Assembly (NCBI GenBank): GCA_019057775.1
Contig: JAHLWT010000160.1
Coordinates: 1-34,918 of the forward strand
Origin: Promethearchaeota archaeon
GTDB lineage: Archaea; Asgardarchaeota; Lokiarchaeia; Sigynarchaeales; SOKP01
Length of the DNA stretch: 34,918 nt
Reading direction: 5' to 3'
The position numbers and the translations under genes are program-made. Under the pieces are notes generated by a model. That model was not told the origin of the DNA. It worked only from the letters and a program-made list of their open reading frames with translations, and ran no database searches. Below, in pieces: positions 34,159 through 34,918 of the stretch; positions within the stretch are counted from its first letter, which is position 1, and each line of letters starts with the position of its first letter.

Positions 34159-34695
34159 TTAGTCTTGGTAATCTTTAAGCATATCACCAAAAAGTCGTTT
34201 TACAGCATCAATACGAGTCTCTTCACCGATCTGTTCAACATCTTTTAGGCTGATTGCTTCTTTGGGGCACACGAGAATACATTGTGGCTCAATTTTTCCA
34301 CTCTCATCATCAATAAATTCTTCTCTCATGGTTTCGCAGAGATCGCAGCAAATTGCTTTTTGGGTTGACATATGTAAAGACATGACTCCAAAATCGCAAG
34401 CACGAATACAATAAGCACATCCATTACACTTATCATCATCTACAACTATGGAGCCATCTTCAGCTTTATCCAAGGCATGTTCCGGACAAGCTCTAATACA
34501 GGGGGCATCTTCACATTTCTGACAGGCGAGAGCGACATTTAATACTGGTTCAATTCGAACCCTATGAATTCGAGTATTCATTGGGTTGAATTCGGCATCA
34601 TGCACAAAACTGCAGACGGATTCACACGTCTCACAACCAGTACAGAGTTCAGGGTCAACAATGATAAAAGAGTGAACATTTTTCTTTACTGCCAT
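34159..34695 (-). CDS. four-cluster [4Fe-4S] partner protein of aldehyde:ferredoxin oxidoreductase
   Basis: A 178-residue HycB/DmsB-like ferredoxin. Four cysteine sets are visible: CTGCETCESVCSF, CQKCEDAPCIRACP, CNGCAYCIRACDF, and CCDLCETMREEF with CILVCPKEA. Such proteins are commonly encoded beside AOR-family tungsten enzymes and carry electrons to ferredoxin or another acceptor. The ATG lies one base after the AOR stop, and its GGAGGT ribosome site is inside the last codons of that gene, so translation is coupled. Confidence 0.85.
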   Translation of the reverse strand: MAVKKNVHSFIIVDPELCTGCETCESVCSFVHDAEFNPMNTRIHRVRIEPVLNVALACQKCEDAPCIRACPEHALDKAEDGSIVVDDDKCNGCAYCIRACDFGVMSLHMSTQKAICCDLCETMREEFIDDESGKIEPQCILVCPKEAISLKDVEQIGEETRIDAVKRLFGDMLKDYQD

Positions 34696-34696
34696 C

Positions 34697-34918
34697 TTAT
34701 TTTTTACCTCCCGCTGCTTTTAATTTACCGATCACAAAATCCATTCCGAGCTTCTTTAAAGTATCATCTGTAGGGATGCCAGTTTCTTTATCCCACCCTC
34801 TCGCTTCATAATATCCAGAAAGTAATTTCTGAAAACCATCTTCTTTAAGGGTTACGCCTTTAGCTGGGCCCTTGGTATGTGCCATTTTAAAGAACCTCTC
34901 TGGTGGATGGGCATCAGC
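34697..34918 (-). CDS. aldehyde:ferredoxin oxidoreductase (AOR family), C-terminal end only
   Basis: The gene enters from the right edge; 73 residues are visible, beginning ADAHPPERFFKM. The ending KGVTLKEDGFQKLLSGYYEARGWD-type helix and GIPTDDTLKKLGMDFV match the C-terminus of tungsten-dependent AOR enzymes, which oxidise aldehydes to acids with ferredoxin. The tungstopterin and cluster ligands lie outside the window, so the subfamily cannot be given. An ATG at 34885 is internal, not a start. Confidence 0.85.
   Translation of the reverse strand, partial: ADAHPPERFFKMAHTKGPAKGVTLKEDGFQKLLSGYYEARGWDKETGIPTDDTLKKLGMDFVIGKLKAAGGKK

Noticed and set aside
1..34918. tRNA, rRNA, CRISPR arrays and insertion sequences
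   Set aside because: No tRNA cloverleaf, rRNA core, spaced repeat array or transposase was recognised on either strand.

Overview
This is an AT-rich archaeal window that most resembles the Lokiarchaeia (Asgard archaea). The reasons are a Ras-like GTPase with an extra N-terminal domain, a proteasome-activating ATPase (PAN) with an HbYX tail, a HerA-like ATPase, archaeal BRE/TATA promoters, and above all HdrA and VhuD/MvhD genes read through several in-frame UGA codons. Those UGAs are followed by a hairpin with a eukaryote-like SECIS core. UGA also ends ordinary genes here (PAN, the HEPN toxin, the heme-helix membrane protein), so it is recoded only in context. No rRNA, tRNA or CRISPR array was seen.

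Layout. 1-8.5 kb: the 3' end of a URO-D/methyltransferase-family gene, a small membrane protein, the GTPase, a membrane-anchored alpha/beta hydrolase, PAN and a GATase-like protein (both preceded by the same 29-bp promoter element), a GPH-type sugar symporter and an M42 aminopeptidase. 8.6-17.5 kb: HerA-like ATPase, an intact MNT/HEPN toxin-antitoxin pair, a DUF2156 protein, a heme-helix membrane protein, an orphan protein, type I GAPDH, an M20 peptidase and a TIM-barrel protein. 17.5-22.3 kb: a SIR2-TPR protein (candidate NAD-depleting defence effector), an enoyl-CoA hydratase-like protein, a ProX-type tRNA deacylase and a polyferredoxin. 22.3-25.4 kb is a worn accessory patch: an AbrB/PIN module between 60-bp direct repeats, its toxin lacking a start codon and a catalytic Asp; surface/membrane proteins; an LRR gene remnant; a DUF6512 protein. 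25.8-28.9 kb: an orphan histidine kinase with five PAS domains and one GAF.

29.1-34.9 kb, read leftward, is the redox part. hdrA (3 Sec) - vhuD (2 Sec) - candidate SECIS - FrhB/FdhB-like Fe-S protein form one likely operon that would link F420H2 or ferredoxin to a flavin-based heterodisulfide-reductase-type module. Further right are a UPF0175 antitoxin with a frameshifted PIN toxin, then an aldehyde:ferredoxin oxidoreductase (3' end only) with its four-cluster Fe-S partner. With the polyferredoxin, these point to anaerobic, ferredoxin-centred metabolism.

The strongest novelty is the five-selenocysteine HdrA-VhuD pair, apparently served by one visible SECIS-like hairpin in the shared transcript. 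All calls come from reading the sequence; no database search or folding program was run.
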